Positions 27,345 through 37,215 are shown, counted from the stretch's first letter. The stretch is DNA of 64,000 nt from Methanosarcina barkeri str. Wiesmoor (GCF_000969985.1 NZ_CP009526.1:3472001-3536000); one strand, 5' to 3'. Program-made: numbers and translations. Notes: generated by a model from the letters alone, not told the origin.

Positions 27345-27487
27345 TGGAACATTAAAAAACTGCACCGACGGGAAGATAAACATTAAAAAACTGCACAGAT
27401 GGAAGATAAACATTAAAATGGAACTTCATAGACGGAAAAATAAACATTAAAATGGAACTTCACAGACGGGAAGATAAACATTAAAAT
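27345..27487. repeat. Tandem repeat of 34-37 bp between SBP and permease genes
   Basis: About four imperfect copies of AACATTAAAAAACTGCAC-N-GACGGGAAGATAA; later copies read AACATTAAAATGGAACTTCA. It expands the SBP-permease spacer to 235 bases, unlike the overlapping downstream junctions, and may set the SBP:permease expression ratio. Confidence 0.85.
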
Positions 27488-27556
27488 GAATGTCTGAGAG
27501 CATCAGAAGTTAAGAGACCGATATCAGAAAATGACAGAAACGTAAGAAGAATATCT

Positions 27557-28498
27557 ATGTGGAAGTACATTACAAAGCGCTTGGCCATGGTATCAGTAGT
27601 AATAGCAGGGGTCACTCTTGTTTCTTTTTTTGCGATGTACCTCGCGCCAGGAGATCCTGCTGAGCTCATAGCCCTTGAGAGATATGGACAGGATCTCGAT
27701 GCAAGCCAGATTGAATCCGTCAGGGAAGCAGAAGGACTTGATGCTCCTGTTTATTTCCAGTACTTTATATGGCTGGATCATCTCTTACATCTTGATCTTG
27801 GAAGATCTATTATAACCTCTGATGATGTCCTTGAAGAAATTCTCTTGAAGTTACCGGCGACTATAGAACTTACAGTTGCCGGCTTATTAATCTCTCTCCT
27901 AATCGCCTTACCGATAGGAATTCTGAGCGCTCTCCAGAAAAATACTCTGCTTAACAATTGTTGCGCGTTTTTTTCCCTGATAGGTATTTCTATCCCTAAC
28001 TTCTGGCTTGGAATTCTTCTGATCTGGCTTTTTTCCCTGACTCTTCATATTTTCCCTAGCTATGGATATGGAAGCCTGAGTCAACTTGCTCTTCCTGCTC
28101 TAACCCTTGGAATTTCAATGTCTTCAATTACGGCCAGACTTACCCGAGCTAGCCTTATGGAGGTGATGGAGAAGGAATATATTTTGGCTGCACGTGCCAG
28201 AGGATTTGATGAGTATACTGTCGTTTTACGGCATGCACTGAAAAATGCCTTACTCCCTGTTGTTACATTTGCAGGAATGCAATTGGGTTATCTTCTTGGA
28301 GGAGCTGTTATTGTGGAAACAATTTTCTCCTGGCCAGGTATCGGAAAACTTCTTGTTGACTCGATCTTTGCAAGAGACTTCTCTATGGTTCAGGGCTGTG
28401 TTCTTTTTATCGCAGTGCTCTTTTCTCTTTCCAGCCTTGCAGTAGATATATTGTATGCAGTGCTTGACCCGAGAATCAGGTATGACATGTATGATTGA
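27557..28498 (+). CDS. ABC importer permease 1 (NikB/DppB type)
   Basis: A 313-residue inner-membrane permease with six predicted membrane segments. It starts MWKYITKRLAMVSVVIAGVT, the usual DppB/NikB N-terminus, and has the large outer loop with FxWL (YFQYFIWLDHLLHLDLGRS) and the EAA coupling loop KEYILAARARGFDEYTVVLRHALKNALLP. The C-terminus reads DPRIRYDMYD. It overlaps the next permease by 8 bases (ATGATTGA). The ribosome site is weak. Confidence 0.93.
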   Translation: MWKYITKRLAMVSVVIAGVTLVSFFAMYLAPGDPAELIALERYGQDLDASQIESVREAEGLDAPVYFQYFIWLDHLLHLDLGRSIITSDDVLEEILLKLPATIELTVAGLLISLLIALPIGILSALQKNTLLNNCCAFFSLIGISIPNFWLGILLIWLFSLTLHIFPSYGYGSLSQLALPALTLGISMSSITARLTRASLMEVMEKEYILAARARGFDEYTVVLRHALKNALLPVVTFAGMQLGYLLGGAVIVETIFSWPGIGKLLVDSIFARDFSMVQGCVLFIAVLFSLSSLAVDILYAVLDPRIRYDMYD

Positions 28499-29393
28499 AA
28501 ATATAAAAATGGCTGAAAAACTTTCTATGAATAAAAAAAGGCTAAGTCTATGGCTAAGTCTATGGGAGTTTAAAAAAAACAAACTTGCGCTCTTTGGCAT
28601 TTTGTTTATTGCTATCCTATGTTTTCTGGCCCTATTTGCTCCCTATATCTCTCCAAATGATCCTTTTGTCCAGAAAATTGACGACCAATTTCTTGGCCCC
28701 TGTCATGAATACCCTTTAGGAACTGATGAATTTGGACGCTGCATCTTTTCAAGAATAATTTATGGCACACGTATCTCTCTTGGCATTGGAATTCTCGTTG
28801 TTGCAGCTACATCCATTGCAGGTACCTCTCTTGGGTTGCTTTCAGGGTACAAAGGAGGCCTGTTTGATGAAATCCTTATGAGAGGTGTAGACGTAATACT
28901 GGCTTTTCCCAATATTATTCTTGCCCTTATGATAGCAGGACTGCTGGGACCTGGGTTTTTAAGTGTCGTCCTTTCCCTTTCCCTTACTCAGTGGCCTGTT
29001 TATGCAAGGCTTGTACGTGGACAGGTTCTCTCTTTGAAAAAGAGAGATTTTGTGGAAGCGACAAGGGCTCTTAGACCCTCAAATTTCTACATCATGCGAA
29101 AACATATACTTCCAAACTGCATGGAACCTGTAATCGTTCTTGGAACTCTTGAGATTGCCCATGTAATAATCTTTGCCTCTGCTCTGAGTTTTCTAGGACT
29201 TGGAATCCAGCCTCCTACGCCTGAATGGGGCTCTATGCTCAAATCTGGGATTCCCTACCTACTCACATATCCTTACCTTTGTTTTATTCCAGGTCTCATG
29301 ATTATGCTTACAGTTTTTGCTTTCAATTTTGCAGCAGACGGATTAAGAGCCGGCTTGGGACAGTCTGCTAAACAGGAGGTGCTGGATAGATGA
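28491..29393 (+). CDS. ABC importer permease 2 (NikC/DppC type)
   Basis: A 300-residue partner permease. The ATG at 28491 overlaps the end of permease 1 and is preferred to the more distant in-frame ATG at 28455; ATG 28509 is also possible. Features are the N-terminal OppC-like segment (FKKNKLALFGILFIAILCFLALFAPYISP), HEYPLGTDEFGRCIFSR and the EAA loop KRDFVEATRALRPSNFYIMRKHILPNCMEPVIV, then FLGLGIQPPTPEWGSML. It forms the heterodimeric channel with permease 1. Its TGA overlaps the next ATG (ATGA). Confidence 0.92.
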   Translation: MIENIKMAEKLSMNKKRLSLWLSLWEFKKNKLALFGILFIAILCFLALFAPYISPNDPFVQKIDDQFLGPCHEYPLGTDEFGRCIFSRIIYGTRISLGIGILVVAATSIAGTSLGLLSGYKGGLFDEILMRGVDVILAFPNIILALMIAGLLGPGFLSVVLSLSLTQWPVYARLVRGQVLSLKKRDFVEATRALRPSNFYIMRKHILPNCMEPVIVLGTLEIAHVIIFASALSFLGLGIQPPTPEWGSMLKSGIPYLLTYPYLCFIPGLMIMLTVFAFNFAADGLRAGLGQSAKQEVLDR

Positions 29394-30457
29394 GTATTCC
29401 TTCCTTCTCCACTCAATTTCTTTCAGTAGAAAACCTGAGCGTCTCTTTCAAAACCTCAAAGGGCCTTGTAAAAGCAAACGAGAACATTTCCTTTGAGATC
29501 AAAGAAGGAGAAATTTTTGGGCTTATTGGAGAAACAGGCTGTGGAAAAACTACTCTTGGAAAAGCCCTTTTGAGGCTGCTCTCAAATAATGCAAGGATAG
29601 AAGGGAGAATCGTTTACAGGGGTAAGAATATATTAAGTCTTTCTGAAAAAGAAATGAGGAGCCTGAGAGGAAAGGAAATCGGGATCATGCTACAGGATCC
29701 TTCAGTCTGTTTTAACCCAGTGCTCTCTATAGGAAGTCAAATTGCTGAAATTTATCGATACCATGAAGGCATGAGAAAAAAAGATGCAAAAAAGAAAGCG
29801 TCAGAGATGCTTGAGCTTGTTGGAATAGATTCCTCAAGAAAGTCTGAATACCCTCACCAGTTCAGTGGTGGGATGCTGCAGAGAGTTATGATAGCAGTAG
29901 CGCTTGCTCTCAAGCCAAGACTTCTTATTGCAGACGAACCTACAAAGGGGCTTGATCCTGATATGAAATTGCAAATTCTAGAAATTATTACCAAGCTTGT
30001 CCGGAAGGAAAATTCTTCCATGCTCTTAATTACTCATGATCTGGATGTAGCCACTAAACTTACAGATAGGACTGCAGTGATGTATGCAGGAGAAATCGTT
30101 GAAATCGGGAAGACAGCAACGGTCATTTCCGATCCAAAACACCCTTATACTTTTGCACTACTGCATTCTCTTCCAGAAAAAGGGCTAATGACTGTTTTAG
30201 GTCAGTCTCCAAGCCTGATCTCCCCTCCTTCCGGTTGCAGGTACCATCCCCGATGTAGTAACCAGCTGGCAGACTGCTCAAAGATCCACCCTGAACTATT
30301 GGAACATGTAGATGATCATTTTGTCCGCTGCTTATTATCTGAAAAAAACAGTAAGAATGTAAGAAGAAAAGACAGTAAGAATGTAAGAAGAGAAGCACAA
30401 TTGATCCCAGATACTCCCTCTCCTGGGTGTGCGGAGGTGGGCTTATGGCATTGTTAG
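29390..30457 (+). CDS. ABC importer ATPase 1 (NikD/DppD type)
   Basis: A 355-residue ATPase. Walker A is GETGCGKTT at 47-55, the Q-loop MLQDPSVCFNPV, the signature FSGGMLQR, Walker B LLIADEPT and the H-loop THD. The C-terminal oligopeptide-transporter extension is present, with the CRYHPRC...C...C cysteine cluster, a likely Fe-S or metal site in this family. A small in-frame duplication gives NSKNVRRKDSKNVRRE near the end. It begins inside the previous gene's stop and its own end overlaps the start of the second ATPase gene by 13 bases. Confidence 0.93.
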   Translation: MSIPSFSTQFLSVENLSVSFKTSKGLVKANENISFEIKEGEIFGLIGETGCGKTTLGKALLRLLSNNARIEGRIVYRGKNILSLSEKEMRSLRGKEIGIMLQDPSVCFNPVLSIGSQIAEIYRYHEGMRKKDAKKKASEMLELVGIDSSRKSEYPHQFSGGMLQRVMIAVALALKPRLLIADEPTKGLDPDMKLQILEIITKLVRKENSSMLLITHDLDVATKLTDRTAVMYAGEIVEIGKTATVISDPKHPYTFALLHSLPEKGLMTVLGQSPSLISPPSGCRYHPRCSNQLADCSKIHPELLEHVDDHFVRCLLSEKNSKNVRRKDSKNVRREAQLIPDTPSPGCAEVGLWHC

Positions 30458-31155
30458 AAGTGAAAAATCTGAAAAAGCATTATTATTCCGGGCTTTTCCA
30501 GATTCAGGTTAACAAGGCTGTAGACGGGGTCAGTTTTAGGATAGAAAAAGGGAAAACTCTAGGTCTTGTTGGAAAAAGTGGTTGCGGAAAATCCACACTT
30601 GGAAGAACAGTGTTGAGATTGCTTGAACCGACAGAAGGTAGCATTATCTTTGATGGTCAGGACATTTCAGGACTTAAAGGCCACTCTTTAAAATACCTGG
30701 GAACCAGGATGCAAATTATATTTCAAAACCCTAAATCATGCTTGAACCCAAAGATGAAAGTTTATGATATAATTGCAGAACCTTTAAAGCTTCACAGGCT
30801 TTGCGCTAAAGACAAAGAATTGGAGAGGGTAAAGGAACTTATTGAAATTGTATCCCTTAATGAAGAGCTTCTTTTTCGCTATCCCAAAGAGCTAAGTGGA
30901 GGTCAGCTTCAGAGAATTGCAATTGCAAGAGTCCTTAGCATGAAACCAGAATTAATAGTAGCGGATGAGCCTACTTCGATGCTAGATCCACTTGTCCAGG
31001 CTCAAATTCTTTCGCTTCTTAAGGGACTGCAAATCAAGTTCAAGATAAGTTTTCTGTTTATCTCCCACGATATTAAGGTTGTTGAATGGATGAGTGACGA
31101 GATTGCCTTTATGGAGAAAGGAAAAATTGTTAATTTTAAAATAGTGTCACGTTAA
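30445..31155 (+). CDS. ABC importer ATPase 2 (NikE/DppF type)
   Basis: A 236-residue ATPase. The ATG at 30445 is chosen because GGAGGTG ends 6 bases before it; an upstream GTG at 30427 has no such site. Walker A GKSGCGKST, Q-loop IIFQNPKSCLNPK, signature LSGGQLQRIAIARVL, Walker B LIVADEPTSMLD and H-loop SHD are all intact. It is short: the usual C-terminal oligopeptide extension is missing, so the pair of ATPases is asymmetric. It is the last gene of the operon. Confidence 0.92.
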   Translation: MALLEVKNLKKHYYSGLFQIQVNKAVDGVSFRIEKGKTLGLVGKSGCGKSTLGRTVLRLLEPTEGSIIFDGQDISGLKGHSLKYLGTRMQIIFQNPKSCLNPKMKVYDIIAEPLKLHRLCAKDKELERVKELIEIVSLNEELLFRYPKELSGGQLQRIAIARVLSMKPELIVADEPTSMLDPLVQAQILSLLKGLQIKFKISFLFISHDIKVVEWMSDEIAFMEKGKIVNFKIVSR

Positions 31156-31407
31156 CCCTCAAAGACAAAAGAATTCTGAACCATTTTAAGTAATTATATA
31201 TGACATTTTAATGCTGACGAGATAGTATTTTACTGAAGGATTTTTTTCCTACGAGCTATTGAATTCCCTTTGCAGATTCATTTTCTTTGGAAGTTATGTT
31301 AAAGAGAAAGACATAAAACACCTGAAAAAATATACAGGGTGACCGGAAAAAGAAAAGGAACGGAAATTACTGAAAATAAAAGCAGATTTTCTGAATAAAA
31401 AAGATTA

Positions 31408-31423
31408 AGGGGCATTTACCCCT
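31408..31423 (-). terminator. Stem-loop terminator of the RPA operon
   Basis: AGGGG-CATTTA-CCCCT lies 35 bases after the stop of the minus-strand RPA-partner gene. On the minus strand it is followed by TTAATCTTTTTT. The rest of the 31156-31457 convergent gap has no feature. Confidence 0.55.
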
Positions 31424-31457
31424 GATTTTGATAGTATGGTTTTTACTCTTTTTGGTT

Positions 31458-32027
31458 TCATTCCATTTCTTTGAGAGACTCAAGAGCCTTTTTGACTATA
31501 GTGCGGTAGTAACCGGTATCAGTCGAATAGTGTTCTTTTGCAAGTTTTGAGTTTTGATCTTCCTCTGATTCAATTGCCCTTATCCTCTCAAGAGTCTGTT
31601 TTGCAGTATCAAGCACCCAGAGGTCCCGGGTAAGTTCATCTACATGCTGGATAGACTCTGGACGGATAGAAGTCAGGACATTCCCATCATCTGTGGTATA
31701 GGTACTGGTTTTGCCCACAACTGCTACAAAAGCTGGCAGTTCGCACTCGGCAAGGAATTGAGCAGCTTCGGGCTGATACTGTCCGGCATAGACCAGGAAA
31801 GAACCTGTCGGGTCTGAAACTCTTCCCCTCCAGTACTCGGAATCAGTACCGATATCTTCTTTTTCGATAAGTGTGCCAACAAGGAAGATACGATTTACTT
31901 TAGCTCCTGTGGGTGTCAGGACATACTGTGGAGCATACTGATCACTTTCATCCCTTGAGGTCAGATTCGAATCCTTCATTTCCTGGGCAAAAACCCTGCG
32001 GGCAACTTCTCTGAAAAAACCTGGCAT
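31458..32027 (-). CDS. RPA-associated OB-fold protein (COG3390)
   Basis: A 189-residue partner of archaeal replication protein A. Residues 35-125 form an OB fold (VNRIFLVGTLIEKEDIG, WRGRVSDPTGSFLVYAGQYQPEAAQFL, AFVAVVGKTSTY), and a helical C-terminus follows. Genes of this family sit next to rpa in haloarchaea and methanogens and their products bind RPA on single-stranded DNA. Its ATG directly follows the TAA of rpa, and GGAGGTG lies 6 bases before that stop (9 bases before the ATG), so translation is coupled. Confidence 0.88.
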   Translation of the reverse strand: MPGFFREVARRVFAQEMKDSNLTSRDESDQYAPQYVLTPTGAKVNRIFLVGTLIEKEDIGTDSEYWRGRVSDPTGSFLVYAGQYQPEAAQFLAECELPAFVAVVGKTSTYTTDDGNVLTSIRPESIQHVDELTRDLWVLDTAKQTLERIRAIESEEDQNSKLAKEHYSTDTGYYRTIVKKALESLKEME

Positions 32028-33299
32028 TTACTGCACCTCCAGCTTGGTAAGTGTTTCATTAAGCGCAAGCATTTCATCAAGCATCTCTATATCCAGAGAA
32101 GTCTTGGGAGTAATGGAATCCACAAGAATATAGCGGTCAAGCTTGTGCCCGGTCACAGTATAATACCTGCCCAGCAGTTCCTGTTTTAGATTATCCAGCA
32201 CTACCCCGGGATCGAGAGCGTCAGCGGCCATTGCAATTGCAGTATCGAGAGAAAGCCCTGAAAGCTTCTCAGTAAGTTCTCTGTTAATCAGGATATCCTG
32301 AGTGGAAGTTCCGGAATCCAGAACCGCTTTTATCCTCAGGTCGTATTCCCCTTTTACTTTTCCGTGCTCCGGGCAGGCACCCTTAACCAGAGCCCTTTTA
32401 CACTCGGGACAGCGTTTTATGAGACCTGAACCGGTCTGAATGTCCACCATTGCTCCAAAGTATGTGGAAGTTAAGGATCCGACTTTGATATCCTCATCAA
32501 GGTCTTCTATGGAACTTGACCTGTTAAGCTGAATTTGGATCTTACCTCCCCATTCGTTGACAACTACATTTTTCAACATGTAGCTCTTGCCCTCTTCCAT
32601 ATCAGGAAGCTCGGAACTGGCCCAGTTAGTGAATTTGATAACCCCTGTGGGATCTCCTATAAGCCCTGCCTGCTCAATCGATTCATGAGAGTTTTCCCAG
32701 AGTTGAACCACTTTTCCTTTAACTGTAGCCCACTGGCCTCCTGCAAGATCGGAGATGTTCCTGAGTTCAGACTCTCTTGCAGATGGTATGAAGTCCCCAC
32801 CTCCAACTCCAATGGCTTCATCCAGCTTTTCTATAGAAGTATTCTTGTTAAGCTGAACCTGGAACCTGTCGTTGTACTCTCCTACAACAACGCTCCTGAA
32901 GAAATAACTCTCTCCCTGTTCAAGCTCAGGCAGTTCGGCATTTTTCCATGCAGTGAACTTTATAATTCCTGTTTCATCCCCCAGTAGCCCTACCTGAGAG
33001 ATTGATTCGTGTGTGTTTTCCCAGAGCTGGACAACCCTTGCCTTAAGATTTGCCCACTGCCCATTTTCCGAAATATCCATAATCTTTGTAAGCTGCGGTT
33101 CAGCCTGCCTTGTGTAAAACTCATTCTTAGGAATAGAATATTTCTTCAAAAAGTAATTGGTCACACTGCGCTGGGCTTCATTTGAAGGAACTTTAAATTT
33201 GGTAATCAGTTCATCAAGTCTACTTTCGATATCCTCTACAGGTACGTCGATGCCAAGCTTTAAAAATCGATCTCGAATAGATTCAGCTGTCTGTTTCAT
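32028..33299 (-). CDS. rpa: Replication protein A, two OB folds and a zinc finger
   Basis: Binds single-stranded DNA in replication and repair. The ATG at 33299 (MKQTAESIRDRF) has GAGGTAGGAAG just upstream; an ATG ten codons earlier is less likely. Residues 50-270 contain two closely similar OB folds (GQWANLKARVVQLWENTHES and GQWATVKGKVVQLWENSHES), so the gene arose by internal duplication. A zinc finger follows (CPECKRALVKGACPEHG) and then a C-terminal domain. The 423-residue, two-OB plus zinc-finger layout matches the RPA2/RPA3 type of Methanosarcina, not the four-OB RPA1. Confidence 0.92.
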   Translation of the reverse strand: MKQTAESIRDRFLKLGIDVPVEDIESRLDELITKFKVPSNEAQRSVTNYFLKKYSIPKNEFYTRQAEPQLTKIMDISENGQWANLKARVVQLWENTHESISQVGLLGDETGIIKFTAWKNAELPELEQGESYFFRSVVVGEYNDRFQVQLNKNTSIEKLDEAIGVGGGDFIPSARESELRNISDLAGGQWATVKGKVVQLWENSHESIEQAGLIGDPTGVIKFTNWASSELPDMEEGKSYMLKNVVVNEWGGKIQIQLNRSSSIEDLDEDIKVGSLTSTYFGAMVDIQTGSGLIKRCPECKRALVKGACPEHGKVKGEYDLRIKAVLDSGTSTQDILINRELTEKLSGLSLDTAIAMAADALDPGVVLDNLKQELLGRYYTVTGHKLDRYILVDSITPKTSLDIEMLDEMLALNETLTKLEVQ

Positions 33300-33827
33300 T
33301 CTTCCTACCTCAAGCCTCTTGTTTATCATTATTTATAGAGAGGCGTTTTAATCTACAACGCCACAGCATATAAAGTTAAGGAAAGCGGAGTGAAAGTATT
33401 TGCATCAAGGTCATAATTGGTGTCTGGCAAAGCTTTTCTTAAAGACTGAGAAACCATGAAATTAACCCCTGAGATTCAATCCCATGCAGTGGAAAGACTA
33501 TTATTGAAACTGTTTTTAAATTCCCTATGCATAATACCTGCTTCCTGCTTGAGTTCAATTTTGAAGTTACTTCAATGATTCATTCAAATTTTTTTAAGAG
33601 ACTATGTATATACTATACTTAAACTTATTTACCCAGAGATTTTGCATCATTATTACAAAGAGCCAACTCGTCTTTTATGAAGAATTAAAAATATGCCAAT
33701 TTTTGTAAATTTCTATTTCAGTAGGCTCTCTTCGGACGCTTATATAAGCTGTTCCAAGTTGTTTTCTGTTTTTGGAGCTGAGTCCCATAAAGGTCAGCTC
33801 TATTAATATATTTCTTGTTAATATATT
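33300..33827. other. Upstream region of rpa
   Basis: A 530-base gap carrying the rpa promoter side. It contains only AT-rich sequence and the 3' end of the broken pilin gene; no feature was recognised. Confidence 0.4.
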
Positions 33828-35347
33828 TCATTTAACCATGATGCTTCCAGAGTAGATTAAGGATTTGCTCTGGACATCCACTATTTTTATAGATAAACGA
33901 TCCCCCTGACTAAAGTTAAGCTGTTCATTAGTGCCATACTCTTTAGGAATTAAAGTAGCTCTATCTCCGCTTTTGAAAACTCCAAGCCCCGTGAAATTGA
34001 GGTAACGTTGTTCGTCTCCTTTCTGAAGTATAACCCTGGTCTCCTCAGAAGATTTGAAATTAATTGTATCTCCCCCAAGGTGCTCGATTACGAGCTTGAA
34101 GACCATTTCATTTGGAGTTTCATCTTGGGTTTTATCTTGAGTTTCATCCGGGGTTCTATCTTGGGTTTTATCTTGAGTTTCACCCGGAGTTTCACTCGAG
34201 TCCGCGTCCTGAGATTCAACTATAGACTTTGAGGAATCTGCTCCGTTTAATGAAACCAAAAGGACAAGGTCCTGAAAATCAGCACCATTGGTTTTTAGGA
34301 TTTTATTTCCCAGCTCAATTTTGTTACCCAGCTCAAAAATATAGATAGCTTCATTTTCCTTGAGACTGAGACTACCATTTTCAATGTAGTCTTTTACAAA
34401 GTCTTCAATCGAGTCCTGACCTTGAAATCCGTGGATATTAGGAACAGCGTCTCCGTTCGTAAGGACCTTTAAATTGGACGGACTAGTCGAAGTGTTAACT
34501 GTAAGGATTTGTACCGGTTCATTATTCGGTTCATTATTCGACCCATGATTTGATTCATGACTCGGTGCATGATTCTGGTTATTATTCGGTTCATAAAATT
34601 CCCAAGAGCAAGCCTCGACCGTTACATTTGTATCTGCCTTAAAGGAAATTGGAGATCCCCATAAGCGAGGATTTTTCCCGTAATTGATATTCCCTTCTGA
34701 TGGATTCTTGTAGTCTCCCCAGGGATCATAAGTATAGTTCCCTAACTTGAGACGGCAAGTAATCGGAAACGGTACCATAGTTTATTTACCATTCACATTA
34801 GCTTCCCTAATAGAAGCACAACCAAGCACAGTTGCATTGACCGTGAAGTTTTCTTTCGGTACTACCATATTGTTGTTTATCACATCGAAATTCACGGTAA
34901 AACTCGCTTGAATACTTGACTAGACGACACACTATTGAAGGTATAAGTGAAAACCGGCCCAAAGGAATTTTCGTCCACCAGCACATCAAGAACTTTATAG
35001 TTTTCATCCGGTATCATACTGAAGATCTTGTTGCCACCGGCGGGAACATAGGTACTTCCTGCGGGAGAAATATTACCCCCGAACCCTGAAGAAGCATCAA
35101 TTGAATAGCCATCTGACGTCGTTGAGTTCTGCGTTGGCGTCGCTGCGTTCTGCGTTGATATCGTCTCATTTTGCGTAAAATTATGAGCTTCGATCAAGAG
35201 ACTTGCCCTGGGTGCACTTTCCGAGATATTGGGTTACACCAGTGATGCAGCAAGTATGATGGTCACCACAACCATTAATATTTGCCCGTATACTTCTGAG
35301 ACTGCCTGGCATTTCTCGCCAAGAGTCCTTGACTTTTTACCCTCCAC
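33828..35347 (-). pseudogene. Broken archaeal pilin-like secreted protein gene
   Basis: Read from a GTG at 35347, the N-terminus is VEGKKSRTLGEKCQAVSEVY followed by a hydrophobic stretch (GQILMVVVTIILAASLV), typical of archaeal type IV pilin-like proteins with class III signal peptides. A TAA follows at 35234-35236. The same frame continues with IEAHNFTQNET and a bacterial-repeat-like domain (GGNISPAGSTYVPAGG...YKVLDVLVDE). Near 34920 the frame shifts by one base: IQASFTVNFDVINNNM continues in another frame until a TAA at 34782-34784, after which the last 316 codons stay open. They include Asn/His- and Thr/Gln/Asp-rich repeats. There are three lesions. Both stops are TAA, so pyrrolysine readthrough of TAG cannot rescue it. 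Confidence 0.8.
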
Positions 35348-35979
35348 GATAAAAACAACTTTATAAAAATTTAATTTATGATCATTAAATTAATACTTTT
35401 TGAGATTAATATTTGAGAGAAAGAACATGAACGCAGATTTTCAGGGCTGACCGAAAAAGTGACCCTCCGGAACTAATCTCCCAGAAACTACAATACAATT
35501 CAAGGTTTTTTATTATTTGGCTTTGTAGAAATTATAGAGTATTCCGAAGGATTTTAAGAAGTGCATTGATATTTTTAAGAAGTTGTCGCAACTATTTATC
35601 AAATGTATGTCAGTTATTAAACTTTCAATAGAAAGGGTTCCTCAAGAATTGCCCGGATTCTCAAAGGTTGGGAAGCATAAAACATAAAAAGTAGGAAATA
35701 CATACAGGATTTTATGAAATAAATAAGTTTCGACACTTTTAAAAAGATAAAATAGCCTTTAAAAATTAGAAATGGGATGGAATTCTTTTTAGAGTTCCTG
35801 GATTCATGTTATGGAGCTGTTTATCCTGTAGTAAGAACTTATTTCTTAATGATAGGGATTACTTTTTATTGATAGCTATCCCTTATACAGGCATAGTACT
35901 CTAGATATATTTAGGCATAGTGATCTTGTTTAAAACTTTTGAAGGTAATATATAAATTCTAAAAAAGGTTCTTAAAATT
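35348..35979. other. Divergent gap before the glm operon
   Basis: A 630-base AT-rich region with the promoters of the pilin-like pseudogene and of glmU1. No gene was seen. Confidence 0.45.
35947..35957 (+). promoter_or_regulatory. TATA box of the glm operon; transcript probably leaderless
   Basis: AATATATAAAT is centred about 28 bases before the glmU1 ATG. Archaeal transcription starts about 22-27 bases after the box centre, which puts the start at or just before the ATG. No good ribosome site is present before the ATG, in agreement with a leaderless transcript. Inference from sequence. Confidence 0.55.
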
Positions 35980-37197
35980 ATGAAAGCTATTATCCTTGCA
36001 GCCGGAGAAGGGCTGCGCTGCAGGCCTCTTACTCTAACTCGTTCAAAAGTAATGCTTCCCATAGCCAACAGGCCTATTTTAGAGCATGTAATAGGTTCGC
36101 TTGAAAAAAATGGAATAACTGACATTATATTGATTGTTGGATATAAAAAAGAACGCATAATGGACTATTTCGAGGACGGGCTAAATTTTGGAGTGAAAAT
36201 AAAATATGTCGAACAGAAAGCTCAGCTAGGTACTGCACATGCAATTGAGCAGGCAAAAAAATGGATTGAACCCGAGGACTCGGAATTTCTCGTGCTCAAT
36301 GGAGACAACCTGGTGGAACCGAAAACTATAGCGGACCTTCTGAATAATTATGAAGGAGATGCAAGCCTTCTAACTGTTCAGATGGAAGAGACTGCTGGCT
36401 ATGGAGTAGTTCTGAAAGAAAAAAAGAGAGTCACGAGAATTCTGGAAAAAAGACCTGGAGACCTGAGCCGTATTGTAAATACCGGAATTTATATTTTTAC
36501 GCCGCAGGTCTTTGAAACCATCGAAAAAACCCCGATATCCGAAAACGGTGAATATGCAATAACCGATACCCTCCAGCTTATGATTGACGAAGGAAAAATC
36601 GTTACTTCTGTTTCTACCAAATCAAAATGGATTGACGCTGTTCATTCCTGGGATTTATTAAAAGCTAATGCCATAGTCTTAAATTCAGCCAGGAACCTGA
36701 AGCTTGAAGGAGAAGTTGAAGAGGGAGTTTTCCTCAGTGGAAAGGTGGCAGTAGGAAAGAATACCAGGATTCGTTCAGGAACTTACATTGTAGGCCCTGT
36801 GGTCATAGGGGAAAATTGTGATATCGGTCCCAATGTAGTTATTCTGCCCTCCACAACAATAGGAGACAATGTATCGATCAGGTCATTTACCGAAATACAG
36901 AACAGTATAATAATGAATGACTGCAGGATATACTCTCATGGGCGTATCTCGAATTCCATAATTGGAAGCAACAATACAATTGGCTCAGGTTTCTTTGTTG
37001 AAGAAAAAGAAGGTCTATCGATCATTATGAATGGAACGATTCATCGAGCTCCCAGACTCGGCACCATCTTCGGAGACGACAACCGTATTGGGAATAGCGT
37101 ACTTGTAAAGGCCGGAGTAACAATAGCTGTTGACTGCCAGGTTGAATCTGGGAATACCATATATAGGGATCTGTCCCGTCATTCGGTTGTTCTTTAA
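35980..37197 (+). CDS. GlmU-like sugar-1-phosphate nucleotidylyltransferase, paralogue 1 (acetyltransferase site altered)
   Basis: A 405-residue protein with an N-terminal nucleotidylyltransferase domain (MKAIILAAGEGLRCRPLT, GTAHAIEQA, VLNGDNLV, NTGIYIF, SKWIDAVHSWDLL), expected to make UDP-GlcNAc or another UDP/dTDP sugar from the 1-phosphate. The C-terminal left-handed beta-helix has hexapeptide repeats, but the acetyltransferase catalytic region differs from paralogue 2: where paralogue 2 has [13 protein letters not shown], this one has IYSHGRISNSIIG, so the conserved histidine is not in register and GAGT is replaced by GSGF. It may have lost acetyltransferase activity or act on another sugar. 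First gene of the operon. Confidence 0.85.
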   Translation: MKAIILAAGEGLRCRPLTLTRSKVMLPIANRPILEHVIGSLEKNGITDIILIVGYKKERIMDYFEDGLNFGVKIKYVEQKAQLGTAHAIEQAKKWIEPEDSEFLVLNGDNLVEPKTIADLLNNYEGDASLLTVQMEETAGYGVVLKEKKRVTRILEKRPGDLSRIVNTGIYIFTPQVFETIEKTPISENGEYAITDTLQLMIDEGKIVTSVSTKSKWIDAVHSWDLLKANAIVLNSARNLKLEGEVEEGVFLSGKVAVGKNTRIRSGTYIVGPVVIGENCDIGPNVVILPSTTIGDNVSIRSFTEIQNSIIMNDCRIYSHGRISNSIIGSNNTIGSGFFVEEKEGLSIIMNGTIHRAPRLGTIFGDDNRIGNSVLVKAGVTIAVDCQVESGNTIYRDLSRHSVVL

Positions 37198-37215
37198 CCC
37201 TAAAAAGGTGGAAAA

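Noticed and set aside
33828-34778. Independent 316-residue gene
   Set aside because: Its sequence continues the upstream pilin-like frame directly across a TAA six bases before the ATG, so it is the 3' part of a broken gene.
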